DNA of 64,000 nt from Anaeromyces robustus (Eukaryota; Neocallimastigomycota; Neocallimastigomycetes; Neocallimastigales; Neocallimastigaceae). The notes beneath the pieces were generated by a model. The model was not told where the DNA came from. It saw nothing but the letters and a program-made list of their open reading frames with translations, and ran no database searches. Shown here one piece after another: positions 52,797 to 63,623 of this stretch. Position numbers and translations under genes: made by a program. The first letter of the stretch is position 1. Each line of letters begins with the position of its first letter. The stretch lies in NCBI GenBank assembly GCA_002104895.1, contig MCFG01000071.1:78501-142500 (forward strand). Direction: 5' to 3'.

Positions 52797-55277
52797 TTAA
52801 TTTTCAATTTCTTTTGCTAATTTATAAACTCTTGAAGCATTAATTTCTAATTCTTCCATACTTAAAACATTAGATTCTAAGGCTTCAAAAATATTATTAT
52901 AATCAGCTTCAGAACCTGGCATAAACATATCAACATTAGCTTTCATAACCTTATATGGAGTAGAAATTGGATATTTATCAGTAAGACCTAATTTAACTTC
53001 CCAATCTGTCATAATAACACCATCAAAATCAAATTCATTTCTTAATATATCATTCATTAATTCTCTATTTTCATTAGTATGAATTTCATTAATTAAATTG
53101 AAGGAAGACATAACAGCTCTTGGTTTAGATTCTCTCATAACAATTTCAAATCCTTTTAAGTAAATTTCTCTTAAAGCTCTTTCTGAAACATTACTATTAC
53201 TAGTATAACGATTGGTTTCTTGATTATTAGCAGCAAAATGTTTAACAGTAACAAAAGTATTCTTATGTTTTTGTACACCTTTTATAACGGATGAAGCCAT
53301 AATACCACTAATTAATGGATCTTCAGAATAATATTCAAAATTTCTACCACATAAAATACTTCTATGAATATTTAAAGCAGGTGCAAGCCATAATTGTACA
53401 TGGAACATTTCCATTTCAGTACCAACAATATCCCCACAAATTTCAGCAAATTCTCTATTCCAACTTTGAGCTATAGCTGTACCAATAGGAATAGCGGTAG
53501 TATATTGATGATAAATTGGATCATCTTCTTTTGGTTGAGGTTGCATACTTCTTAATATAGCTTTAAATTCTTCTGTTAAATTTTCAGCCATAACAGAATC
53601 TTCTGTAGTTCTAGCTACTCCATTTTCATCAATAAAATAATCTTTAGCAATTCTTAATCCAGCTGGACCATCAGCCATAACTACTGGTAATAAATCTCCA
53701 ACAATGGCAGTATGACTAGCAGAACCGGCAACTCCATATTTAGCTTCACGACCTGTTTCATCAGTAGCAAAAGTACCAATAACTAATTTAATTTTTTCTT
53801 CAGTAGTTAAAGTTTTAACATCTTCCTCAATTTCATAAGTCTTATTATAACTTTGAACAATAGTATTAATAACATTATTATCTAAAGTAAAGTTTGGAAG
53901 TGAAGCTAAAACTTCTTCAGAATCCTTTTTACTAGAAACACAAGTATAATCTTCAAATTCTGGTTTTCCCATTTTATTTTGTAATTGTTTAACAATAATT
54001 TTAGATTCAATATTAATTTGACCACATGGTTTAGTATCTTTACTAGAATTACCTAAACGTACAATATAAGAACCTTGATCTAAAATATAAGAAGCAGTGG
54101 TAGTATCATAACTAGCAAATTCAGAAAGTTTGAAAGATAAATGAACTAAATCAGTAGCTCCTGGTAATAATTCTTTTGTTTTTTCAAAGTTAACTAAAAT
54201 TTGATATGGTTCATCTAAAGAAGTATTTGGCTTAGATAAATATAATTGTAAAACTTCCTTTCCTTTATATTGACCAACATTTTCAACAGTAACATCAACA
54301 CTAAATTCTTCACCAATTAATTCAACCGATTGAACATTATATTGGAATTCAGTATAACCTAAACCAAAACCAAATGGGAATAAAGCATCAACATCAGATG
54401 AATCAAAATAACGATAACCAACATAAATACCTTCTTTATAGTTAGTATCATAATTATCACCAAAATTACCAATTTGTTGATAATCTTCAGATTTAGTCCA
54501 AGTAGTAGCAAGTTTACCTGAAGGATATTTAGTACCACTAACAATATCAACAAGAGTTTTAGAGGTACCAGTACCAAGTTGGGATAAAATTAAAATATTT
54601 TCAACATAATCTAATCCAGATAAATCAACTGGTCCACCAGTATTTAATACAAGCATAAATTTTTTATAACCCGTAGCTAAAGCTTTAATCATTCTATTTT
54701 CAGTATCAGTAAGTAAAACATCACCCTTTTTAATTGATCTATCTGTACCTTCCCCGGAAATTCTTGATAAAACATAAATAGCAACATCACCTTCAGCATC
54801 AAATGGAATATTATGTTCTGGATCTTCCATTTGAACACCCATAGTACCAAACATAGCAGCATATGCACTATCATAACCTTTATTTAAATCTTCAATAAAT
54901 TTATCATGAGTTTCTTGATATAATTTATCATATTCATCTAAAAAGTCCTTTGATAAAATATTGTAACCTTCATTAATAAAAGCATCTTCAATATTTTCAA
55001 AGAAATGAGTATGAACATCACCAGATCCAGTACCTCCCTTTTTTGTTTTTCTTATACCATTACCATATAAATAAATATTAGTTTCATTAGCACTTAATGG
55101 GAAATCACCATTTTTTCTTAATAAAACAGTACATTCTGCTAAATAATTATCTAAAGTATTAATATGTTTTAATTCATATTCATCATCACTGATAGTTCTT
55201 TTTATTTTTTTAATTGGACTTGCCAATGTTAAACTAAAACATGTTATAGCTAAAACAAAAATGTTAAATATTTTCAT
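52797..55277 (-). CDS. Secreted GH3 beta-glucosidase with permuted domain order (single exon, 826 aa)
   Basis: Predicted to release glucose from cellobiose and short beta-glucans outside the cell. It starts with a signal peptide (MKIFNIFVLAITCFSLTLAS). The domain order is reversed relative to most GH3 enzymes. The alpha/beta sandwich comes first (about 85-315), with the SGEGTDR motif whose E176 is the likely acid/base, then VGYRYFD and FPFGFGLGYTEF. A fibronectin III-like domain follows (about 325-430). The catalytic (beta/alpha)8 barrel is last (about 470-826), with MADGPAGLR, APALNIHRSILCGRNFEYYSEDP in two parts, TVKHFAANNQ, and GVIMTDW whose D758 (codon 53004-53006) is the nucleophile. This order is known from Ruminococcus albus and Butyrivibrio enzymes. 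I see no dockerin or carbohydrate-binding module. It has no introns although its neighbours are intron-rich, which fits bacterial origin. Confidence 0.95.
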   Translation of the reverse strand: MKIFNIFVLAITCFSLTLASPIKKIKRTISDDEYELKHINTLDNYLAECTVLLRKNGDFPLSANETNIYLYGNGIRKTKKGGTGSGDVHTHFFENIEDAFINEGYNILSKDFLDEYDKLYQETHDKFIEDLNKGYDSAYAAMFGTMGVQMEDPEHNIPFDAEGDVAIYVLSRISGEGTDRSIKKGDVLLTDTENRMIKALATGYKKFMLVLNTGGPVDLSGLDYVENILILSQLGTGTSKTLVDIVSGTKYPSGKLATTWTKSEDYQQIGNFGDNYDTNYKEGIYVGYRYFDSSDVDALFPFGFGLGYTEFQYNVQSVELIGEEFSVDVTVENVGQYKGKEVLQLYLSKPNTSLDEPYQILVNFEKTKELLPGATDLVHLSFKLSEFASYDTTTASYILDQGSYIVRLGNSSKDTKPCGQINIESKIIVKQLQNKMGKPEFEDYTCVSSKKDSEEVLASLPNFTLDNNVINTIVQSYNKTYEIEEDVKTLTTEEKIKLVIGTFATDETGREAKYGVAGSASHTAIVGDLLPVVMADGPAGLRIAKDYFIDENGVARTTEDSVMAENLTEEFKAILRSMQPQPKEDDPIYHQYTTAIPIGTAIAQSWNREFAEICGDIVGTEMEMFHVQLWLAPALNIHRSILCGRNFEYYSEDPLISGIMASSVIKGVQKHKNTFVTVKHFAANNQETNRYTSNSNVSERALREIYLKGFEIVMRESKPRAVMSSFNLINEIHTNENRELMNDILRNEFDFDGVIMTDWEVKLGLTDKYPISTPYKVMKANVDMFMPGSEADYNNIFEALESNVLSMEELEINASRVYKLAKEIEN

Positions 55278-55404
55278 TTTGAATTTGTTTTTATATATAT
55301 AAATATAAATATAAATATAAATATAGATAATAAATAAATTAATTTATTAATAATAAACAAACAAACTTTTTATTATACAAAATTTAAAATTTATTTATAT
55401 TTAA

Positions 55405-55500
55405 TTTATTTTTTATTTTATTTTATTTTATTTTATTTTATTTTATTTTATTTTATTTTATTTTTTTTATTTTATTTTTTATTTTATTTTTTTTTTTTTT
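55405..55500. repeat. (TTTTA)n microsatellite
   Basis: TTTTA pentamers in tandem, then a T run, about 130-220 bases upstream of the beta-glucosidase ATG. Confidence 0.85.
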
Positions 55501-55509
55501 GTGACGTAA
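55501..55509. promoter_or_regulatory. TGACGTAA bZIP-type site upstream of beta-glucosidase
   Basis: TGACGTAA is a CRE/ATF-like sequence about 225 bases upstream of the beta-glucosidase start codon, in DNA otherwise nearly free of G and C. bZIP binding here is inference from the motif alone. Confidence 0.3.
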
Positions 55510-55808
55510 AGAAAGTAAAAAAAAAAAAAGAAAGAGTACAAAATTAATCTATTTATATTTTTTTTTATTTTTGAATGCATATATTCTATTTATATTAATT
55601 ATTATATAATTTTATGTAATTGCCCTCAAATATTTTCAATACAATGGATTTTAAATAAATAATATATATTATCATCAATGGTTAATACTTTTTTTTAACG
55701 GTAGATCAATTATGATATTAATTAAGTATAATAGTAATCCTTTTTTAAATTAATTTTAATATATATAAAAATTAAAAAAAAAAAATTTTTTTTTTCTAAT
55801 ACTATAAT

Positions 55809-56028
<220 letters not shown>

Positions 56029-56440
56029 TTATTTATTAAATTTTTTTTACAACAGATTGTTTAACAATAAACATTAAAAAAAAAAATTTTTTTTTTTAAT
56101 ATGGATAATTGTTATATTAAATATAGAAAAATATTAATAATATTATCCAATAATTTTTTTTTTAAAAAATCCTTTTTTTTTTTATTGTTTTTTTTTTTAT
56201 CCAATAATTAATTAGCCATTAAAATATAAAAACTTTAAATTATATTAAAATGTTATTATAATATAAAAAAAATGTGTAATAAAAAATAAAGTATAATTAT
56301 TAACTTTTTTACATCATCTTTTTATTTTTATTTTTAATTTTACAAGATTTTACAAGTTATTATTATACTTTTTGTATAATAATATTTTATTTATTCTTTT
56401 ATTGTTACTGATTGTCAAAATATATAAATTTTAAGTATTA

Positions 56441-56527
56441 TTGAAAAAAATATTTAATATAATACTTTACAAATATTTATTTTTAAATAATCTTATTTAT
56501 TATAAATATTTATTATAAACAGAATGA
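56441..56527. repeat. Left 87-bp direct repeat flanking the LINE (candidate target duplication)
   Basis: This 87-bp block, TTGAAAAAAATATTTAA through TATAAACAGAATGA, recurs at 62110-62196 with the same length and about four substitutions. It ends exactly where the GC-richer LINE leader begins. Confidence 0.8.
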
Positions 56528-56587
56528 CACATTTTGGTTTACCAAGAATGTAATATATTAAAAATGAATTATTATGCTTTTATCTTT

Positions 56588-56636
56588 CCTCTTCTGAGGA
56601 CCTGTACTTCCATTCATTTGGAATGCTCAGAAGAGG
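56588..56636 (+). other. LINE leader stem-loop I
   Basis: CCTCTTCTGAG (56588-56598) is perfectly complementary to CTCAGAAGAGG (56626-56636). Inside it, CATTC pairs with GAATG around a short loop. In such AT-rich surroundings an 11-bp GC-balanced stem is unlikely by chance. Confidence 0.7.
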
Positions 56637-56638
56637 GT

Positions 56639-56675
56639 AAATGCCTGTCGATACATGGCGACGTTAAGGGCATTT
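56639..56675 (+). other. LINE leader stem-loop II
   Basis: AAATGCC (56639-56645) pairs with GGCATTT (56669-56675), and inside GTCG pairs with CGAC across an 8-base loop. It begins three bases after stem-loop I ends, so the two form a contiguous folded leader. Confidence 0.65.
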
Positions 56676-57114
56676 TATGAAGTCTCCTCAATAATTGTTC
56701 TTTTTTCTAATAATATGTATAAGCTGGATATGCAGGAATTGAGTTATTTGTATTTTCTTTTAAATTTACCTTTCATGTATTTCTGTATATTATCACTGTA
56801 TGAATCCATTGTAATTGCTTTAATTATTGTATGAGCTTGATTCACTCAAAAGCATGTGCTTATACTTTATTAGAATTTAGATTAGTTATTTTTGAGTTCT
56901 TCACCTTTAACTTTTTTTTATTTTTCATGAATTTAAGAATTTACAAGATTGCAAATATAATTACTTTCGCAAAAAGAGATTTTTATAACAACTATCAATA
57001 TTTTACAAGTGTTTTTATAATAGAGTAAAGAAGATAAACAATTGAAAATTTTTAACAACAGTAAAAAATTTACTTTCAGTTATTACTAGTCTACATTTTT
57101 AACTCGATCTTTTT

Positions 57115-57120
<6 letters not shown>

Positions 57121-57158
<38 letters not shown>
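57121..57158 (+). repeat. Long A run in the LINE leader
   Basis: About 38 consecutive A residues, roughly 65 bases before the LINE start codon. It could be a leader feature or a scar from an internal insertion. Confidence 0.8.
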
Positions 57159-57162
<4 letters not shown>

Positions 57163-57224
57163 TTTAGTTTAGTACTTTCATTTTACTTTTTATTTTTTTT
57201 CAATATTAAATATATATAATCACA

Positions 57225-60200
57225 ATGGTACGGAATTTTTTTAATAGTAACGAAAATAGTAATGTTTTTGTTCGTGGTTTCCGTTGTTATGGAACTGATA
57301 TTAACAACACTAGCATTATCTTCATCAATGGCCTTCACTCATGGACCAATGCATATATGATGGATTTTCTGGAATCGAAATTTAAGGAGTTCAACAAGTA
57401 CATTCTTTCAGTTAAACGATCTATGTGTTCTAGAGGTTGGTATTTTAGGATCAAGGTTTTATCATCTGACTTCAATTTTGATGATTTCAAAAAGAAATTT
57501 GTATCACATATCTCAAATGCTCGCTTGTCGTATAGTAATTGCACTCATTATATTCGTAAAAGATCACTTCAACAGACCAGAAATCAACTATTTTCTTCTT
57601 CAACAAACTTTAATGATTCAATTAATAACCATAGTAATTCTTCAACAAACTTTAATGATTCAATTAATAACCAAAGTAATTCTACTACAACATCCTCACA
57701 ATCTAATACTTCCGATTCTTTTCAACGCAGCTCATTAGTTAGTATACACTCTAATCTCAACTCTCTTAATTCTATCAAAGATAAGTTTACTTTTTGTCTC
57801 AGTTGGAATACTAATGGATGGAACCACGAAAAGAAAGATAGTATCGAATACTTTATCACATTATTCAAACCTCTTTTTCTTTGTTTTCAAGAAACAAAGA
57901 ATGGTTCTGGTTCCAATAGTAGTCAACCATGTAAAGTTACTATTCCCAATTACCGTTATTTTGTTAGAAGAGCCGTTGATAGTATTCCAGGCATGAGAGG
58001 TTTATTTTTAGGTTATCATAAATCTTGTCAAGCAATACTTGAAGAGAATTCATTTAATTACATTATTTCCTTAACCAATTATAATATCTACGACTCTAAA
58101 TGCTCTGTTGGAAATGTATATATCCCTGTCAGCTCTCATTCTACACAAGTGAAGTGTGCTTTAGCAGAAGTTATTGAATGGCTTAATATTCATCGTGATC
58201 ATGCTTCTATTCTTGTTGGGGATTTTAACATGAAAACAGTGGACCTTGAAGAAAAAATATCACAAATTAATGGTTGGATGATTTTACCTCTCAATAGTTC
58301 AAGAATCTCTTGGGTTCAAGGTAATTTATCTTCAGATATTGATAATGCTTTGGTTAATTATAAAATGTTGAACCTTATATCGTATGCTTCTTTTATTGAT
58401 TATCACCCAGTCTCTGATCATAAACCAATGTTAGTATATTGTAAGAAAAACTTTATTGATCTCTCCTTTACTCATCCAAAAAAGGTTGTTCAATGGAATA
58501 GAATTCGCTGTAAGGAAATGAAAAACGATATTGTTGACAATAACAAGTTTGCTATTTTAAATAATGAGATCTTTAATAATCCTTCTCTTTCTATTGATGA
58601 TCTAGTTGATAAGTTTATTGATACATCTAATTCAATTGCAGAGGACCTTGAAATTACATCTTCTACTGAAATTAGGAAATCAATGTTCCATATGTCACGT
58701 AATATTTACTGTCTTCAAAGAATTAAAAGCTTGAAGTATCGACAAATTAAAAAGAGCCATTTAGATTATGAACCTAATCAATTTATTATCCTTGTTGCAT
58801 CTTATAATAAATTATGCCAATCTATTCATAAAAAATGTAATGAATTTATAAGACAAAACTATTTATTTTGGATTAAAATAGGCTGCGAGGCTACCTTAAA
58901 AAATGACAGCAGAAAATCATGGTCATGGATTAAGAAGAATATTAAAAATAATAATCAGGAGTTATTTATACCTCATCCTATCAGAGACCACCAAGATAAC
59001 TTAGTGTATAGTACTAAAGATCAATTAGATGTTTGGTGTAATTATTATAAGAAACTTAGTAATGACTCTACTGGACATAGCATGAATAAAAAATTCTGGA
59101 AGAATTCTCCCGCTATCAATCGTATAAAGAGTGGAAATAACATAGTATGGGATATTAACCAAGATATCAGCATTGAAGAAATCAAAAAGGCCATCCTTTC
59201 TATCCCTAACTTTAAAGCCTCGGGTCCCGACGGTATCCCTATTGAATTTTATAAAGCTTTAATTCCTGATTCCTCTTCAGATGACTCTGCAAATAATGAT
59301 TCCTATGTTCCGGCTGGTCTTAGTTGTTTCCATTTCTTAATTAATCGTATTTGGAATGGTGATTTTCCTATTTTTTGGAATAATGCATCCATTGTTTCTA
59401 TTCCAAAAAAAGGCGATCTTTCTAATTGTGATAACTATCGTGGTATCTCACTTATCAATTATGGTATTAAGATTCTTTCGAAAATTATTGCTTCTAGAAT
59501 TTCTGAATATGGTATAAGTCATGGTTTCATTAGACCAGAACAATTTGGCTTTCGGAATAAGGAAGAATGTATTAGTCTTTTTATCTCTATTCTTTCTATT
59601 TGTCAAAGACGTAAATTCAAAGGGGAAGATACTTATTTAGCTTTTCTGGATCTTAAAAAAGCTTACGATTCTGTGCCCATCTATAACATTTTATCGAAAA
59701 TTTATACTCTTGGTATACAAGGAAAATGCTTTCAATTTTTGGAGAACCTATATCTGTCTTCCAAAGCTTGTGTTAAAATTAATGGACAATTTTCCGATTC
59801 CTTCAGTATACTTAAAGGAGTTCGACAAGGATGTCCCTTATCTCCTATACTTTTTAATTTGTTTATCAACGACATCTTCAACGATTGCCTGCATAATGGT
59901 GTGAAAATAGATACTGAATATTGTTGTGGAGGATTATTTGCTGATGATATTGTTCTTTGTGCCCCTAGTAGATCTCGTATGAATAAACTTCTTCGCTCAG
60001 TTAGTAAATGGGCTAAGGACAACGAGATGACTTTTGGAATTAATAAATGTGGCACATTAGCTGTTAGACATGAAAATTCGGAATATATTCTTAGAGAAGA
60101 CCCTACCTTTTATTTAACAGGAATCGCAATCCCTAAAACAGATTGTTATACTTACCTTGGTGTTCCCTTTCACAAAACTCTAGATTTAAAATTCGTTATT

Positions 60201-61163
60201 AGTAAAATGAAAAATAAAGTTAGTAAGGCTTTGTTTTCAATTCAAGGTTTTTTAAAAAATGATCTGATTCCTATTCCTCTTAAAAGAACTTTATTCTCTG
60301 CAAAAGTTATTGGACAAGTTTCCTATTATGCTCCTTTGCTTGGTTCTAACAAAAACAATACTAGTTCTACACAAACAATTATTAACAAAGGTTTTTATTG
60401 GATTTTAGGCTACTCGAAACCTAATTCTTTTGTTTCTATTTATTGCATCTCAAAAGAACTCAATATTCCTCCACTTTCTGGTAAATGTGCTTTAGCTCAG
60501 GTTAGATGTTTTAATAAATGGAAAGACTCCAACTGCATTATCTCTAAGATAGTTAATAATGTTGCTACAACAAGAAAATGGACTTGGGACAAAGAAAGTA
60601 AAATATTAAATGATAAATTAAATAATATTTCATCCTCTTCTAAAGAAATTATGGAATTCTATTGGGACAGAGACATGAACAGTGATAAATCAATTAAAGC
60701 TAAAAATTATAAAATGTACAAATTTGAAGAATCAAGGAATTACCTAAAACTTAATCTAGTATATCCTGAATATAGCAAAGGTTTTAGGTGGATACTTAGG
60801 GCAAGATGTGGATATAAAATCGATGCTAGAGTTGCTAAAGCTGCAAAAATGATTAATAATTCTTGTCCTAATTGTTGTTCATGTTGTTTCCATTGTGACA
60901 GTTATCAGAGAATTGATCATTGGTTTATAAATTGTTTCTTATTTAAAAATCTTCGTATTGATCACTTCTCTGATCTAGATAGAAATTTTTTTTATTTTTT
61001 AGATAGTCTTTTTAATAGTTTAGTTAGGACCAGTAATAACCCTAGTGTAGATAATAGAATTAATACCATTGTTAAGGGTTATAAAAATAGTAATAATATG
61101 AGGATTAATAGTATTAGTAATAATACTATTAATCCTCATATCAAACAGAGTATAACTAATTGA
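57225..61163 (+). CDS. LINE polyprotein: APE-type endonuclease plus reverse transcriptase (1312 aa)
   Basis: It nicks target DNA and copies the element RNA into the nick. The N-terminal region (1 to about 185) is unassigned, with a duplicated SSTNFNDSINN peptide (about 126-150). The endonuclease (about 188-415) shows SWNTNGW (N195/N197), FQETK (E223), GDFNM and SDH (397-399). The reverse transcriptase (about 620-930) shows ASGPDGIP, the NYRGISL block, motif A FLDLKKAYDS (D809), KGVRQGCPLSP and motif C FADD (905-908). All catalytic acids I can identify are intact. A C-terminal zinc knuckle, C1214-x2-C1217-x14-H1232-x4-C1237, is typical of LINEs. No RNase H domain is evident. No separate upstream ORF1 is convincing. 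Its codons are clearly richer in G and C than the host flanks. Confidence 0.95.
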   Translation: MVRNFFNSNENSNVFVRGFRCYGTDINNTSIIFINGLHSWTNAYMMDFLESKFKEFNKYILSVKRSMCSRGWYFRIKVLSSDFNFDDFKKKFVSHISNARLSYSNCTHYIRKRSLQQTRNQLFSSSTNFNDSINNHSNSSTNFNDSINNQSNSTTTSSQSNTSDSFQRSSLVSIHSNLNSLNSIKDKFTFCLSWNTNGWNHEKKDSIEYFITLFKPLFLCFQETKNGSGSNSSQPCKVTIPNYRYFVRRAVDSIPGMRGLFLGYHKSCQAILEENSFNYIISLTNYNIYDSKCSVGNVYIPVSSHSTQVKCALAEVIEWLNIHRDHASILVGDFNMKTVDLEEKISQINGWMILPLNSSRISWVQGNLSSDIDNALVNYKMLNLISYASFIDYHPVSDHKPMLVYCKKNFIDLSFTHPKKVVQWNRIRCKEMKNDIVDNNKFAILNNEIFNNPSLSIDDLVDKFIDTSNSIAEDLEITSSTEIRKSMFHMSRNIYCLQRIKSLKYRQIKKSHLDYEPNQFIILVASYNKLCQSIHKKCNEFIRQNYLFWIKIGCEATLKNDSRKSWSWIKKNIKNNNQELFIPHPIRDHQDNLVYSTKDQLDVWCNYYKKLSNDSTGHSMNKKFWKNSPAINRIKSGNNIVWDINQDISIEEIKKAILSIPNFKASGPDGIPIEFYKALIPDSSSDDSANNDSYVPAGLSCFHFLINRIWNGDFPIFWNNASIVSIPKKGDLSNCDNYRGISLINYGIKILSKIIASRISEYGISHGFIRPEQFGFRNKEECISLFISILSICQRRKFKGEDTYLAFLDLKKAYDSVPIYNILSKIYTLGIQGKCFQFLENLYLSSKACVKINGQFSDSFSILKGVRQGCPLSPILFNLFINDIFNDCLHNGVKIDTEYCCGGLFADDIVLCAPSRSRMNKLLRSVSKWAKDNEMTFGINKCGTLAVRHENSEYILREDPTFYLTGIAIPKTDCYTYLGVPFHKTLDLKFVISKMKNKVSKALFSIQGFLKNDLIPIPLKRTLFSAKVIGQVSYYAPLLGSNKNNTSSTQTIINKGFYWILGYSKPNSFVSIYCISKELNIPPLSGKCALAQVRCFNKWKDSNCIISKIVNNVATTRKWTWDKESKILNDKLNNISSSSKEIMEFYWDRDMNSDKSIKAKNYKMYKFEESRNYLKLNLVYPEYSKGFRWILRARCGYKIDARVAKAAKMINNSCPNCCSCCFHCDSYQRIDHWFINCFLFKNLRIDHFSDLDRNFFYFLDSLFNSLVRTSNNPSVDNRINTIVKGYKNSNNMRINSISNNTINPHIKQSITN
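61098..61139 (+). other. Perfect 18-bp hairpin at the end of the LINE ORF
   Basis: ATGAGGATTAATAGTATT (61098-61115) is followed by a 6-base loop and its exact complement (61122-61139). It overlaps the last codons of the open frame, encoding MRINSISNNTINPH. Its place near the 3' end suggests an RNA element recognised by the reverse transcriptase, but this is inference. Confidence 0.8.
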
Positions 61164-61627
61164 TGGATTTCAAAATACAAATATCTTCTATTATTTAGTT
61201 ATATGATTTAGAGTAATAATGAGAGATTTTTAATCTATTAAGAGAGTGGATATATATTTGGAGTGGTTTAATTAATATTAATTTTGATAAATGAATATAT
61301 TAATATAAGGACATAATCTTTCCCATTCTTTTAAATAATTTTAAAATAATGAATAATGAATAAAAAGTAATAAAATAAAGGAGAAAAACTTTAAAAAAAA
61401 GAAAAAAAAACTACAGGAATATATATAATTATTTTTTTTAATTTTTCACTTATTTTGATATTTATTTTATAAATATTTAATAACTTGTTATTATTTATAG
61501 TATATATTCTATATTATCTATAAATAATCATATAATATGCATAATTATACACAGAAAGTATAATATAAAGAAAATTATATATTATGTTTAACAAAAATTA
61601 ATGTACATTAATAATAATCATATTATC

Positions 61628-61742
<115 letters not shown>

Positions 61743-62109
61743 GGATTTTATTGTTATTTATTATTAATTGAATTTTATTAATTATCATTATTTATTTAAT
61801 TTATTATTAATCATTAATTATTATTGTTAAATACACATTAAGTTTAAGAGTTCATATTAATTTATTTTATATTTTCTTCTATAATTGAAAAATTGTATAT
61901 TCTCCAGTTTTAACATTTTTATTTTTCATTTTTTTTTTTTTTAATTTTTCATGTATTATATTATTAAAATCCAAAAGTTAAAAATTATGTATAATAATAC
62001 ATGATTATAATAAATTAAATTAATGTATAGAATATTATTATCGCGTGTAATATACTATATAGAAATTATGTAAATAAATATACATAATTTGTTAAAATAT
62101 TTATTATTT

Positions 62110-62196
62110 TTGAAAAAAATATTTAAAATAATACTTAAAAACTATTTATTTTTAAATAATCTTATTTATTATAAATATTTATTATAAACAGAATGA
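62110..62196. repeat. Right 87-bp direct repeat flanking the LINE
   Basis: Second copy of the 56441-56527 block, equal in length with about four substitutions and none in the last 50 bases. It marks the probable 3' boundary of the insertion. Confidence 0.8.
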
Positions 62197-63215
62197 AAGA
62201 AAATAGAAAATATTGAAAATATATTATAATTATTATATAATATTTATTTTTTAAAAAAAAAAAAATTATTATTATTAAAATATATATATATATATATATA
62301 GTAGTTTTTATTAACCCTTTTTAAGTAATAATTATTAATAATCAACATTATTGGTAATCGACATGCCAAGTTATTTTGTTTATTTTTATTTATTTATTTA
62401 TTTAAAATATTCATTATTATTAAAAAGTAAAAAGATTAAACTAGGTTAAATTAAACATAAAAAATTGAATTGATAGTTTTTTTTTTTATCGTTCTTTATG
62501 AATATATTATGAATTATTTTTTTAATTTTCATAATCTAATTAATGATTATTTTTTATTATTTTTTTAATGATATTTATACAAAAGTATAAAAGCTTTCAT
62601 TTATTAATAAAAATGAACTCTCAAAATAAATATAGAAAATAAAAAAAAGCTTTTTTTAATAGTTTTTATTAATAAATGAAAAGTTTTTTATTTTTTTTAT
62701 GATGCTAAAGAAAATTTCTATTCATAATAATAATAAAAAAATTTTTTTTTAAGGCAGTTAAAAAACTCTTTAATTAATTAAATTTTTATTAAATTAAAAA
62801 ATTTAATTATTCGAAGAATATAAAAATGAAATGAATGAATGAATGAATAATTTAATTTTATAAATTTATTTTATTATGTAATAAAAAAAAAAGAAATTGT
62901 AAAGAATATTATGAAGGATGAAAAAAAATTATTATAGCTAAGGTAATTGTTTAACTACATTTTAATAATTAATGAAGAAAGTTGCTAAATAGAAGATTCT
63001 AGTAAAAATAAAAAAAAAAAAAAAATAAAGAGTATAAACTAAAAGTTTTTTAGAAAGATATATCAAAAAAGGTTAAATAATATTGAAGATATAATAGGAA
63101 TAAATAAATAAATTAATAAAGATTTCAATTTAATTCAATTCAATTCAATACAAAAAGTTAAAACAAAACAAATTAGATTATATCATTTAAATAATATCAA
63201 ATTAAATAATTTCAA

Positions 63216-63261
63216 TTATGAATATCTATATATTAAATAATTAATACATAGATATTCATAA
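63216..63261. repeat. 14-bp perfect inverted repeat
   Basis: TTATGAATATCTAT (63216-63229) and its exact complement ATAGATATTCATAA (63248-63261) are separated by 18 bases, about 360 bases upstream of the hydrolase start. Confidence 0.65.
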
Positions 63262-63291
63262 GTATATATATATATTTAAAATTGTAAAATG

Positions 63292-63377
63292 TATAATACA
63301 CTTTAAAATGTTTTATTAATTTAATGTTATTATGTTATAATACACTTTAAATTACTTTATTAATTTAATGTTATTAT
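63292..63377. repeat. Two-copy tandem duplication, about 44-bp unit
   Basis: TATAATACACTTTAAA followed by TTTATTAATTTAATGTTATTATG occurs twice in a row with few changes. Non-coding, in the hydrolase promoter region. Confidence 0.8.
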
Positions 63378-63499
63378 GTATAAAATTTATTAAATTACAC
63401 ATATTTAACAGTTAAAACAGTAATAATAACAAAAAAAATCAAATTTAAAAAAATTTTTTTTGTAAATTATTTTATTATACAACTTTAAATAAAGAAGAA

Positions 63500-63600
63500 A
63501 AAAATAAACAAAAACAAACAAAAACAAACAAACAAACAAAAGAAAAAAAACAAACAAACAAACTAACAAACAAAAACAAAAAAACAAACAAACAAAAAAT
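63500..63600 (+). repeat. CAAA-rich leader of the hydrolase gene
   Basis: Tandem CAAA and CAAAAA units run to about 25 bases before the hydrolase ATG. Read on the minus strand this gives a spurious Phe/Cys/Val-rich open frame. On the plus strand it would be an unstructured 5' leader. Confidence 0.7.
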
Positions 63601-63623
63601 ATCCATTTTAAACCATTGAAGTT

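Larger units (their letters stand above)
62197..63623. other. Intergenic region upstream of the hydrolase
   Basis: AT-rich DNA with a 14-bp inverted repeat, a 45-bp tandem duplication and, in the last 130 bases, a CAAA-rich leader. No gene is seen. Confidence 0.7.

Noticed and set aside
56588-56675. Hepatitis-delta-like or hammerhead ribozyme
   Set aside because: The order of helices and the required conserved bases (such as CUGAUGA for hammerhead) are not seen by eye. Kept only as unexplained structure.
56831-57028. 65-codon open frame in the LINE leader as a possible ORF1
   Set aside because: No RNA-binding or zinc-knuckle motif, and too short for an ORF1 protein. More likely part of the untranslated leader.
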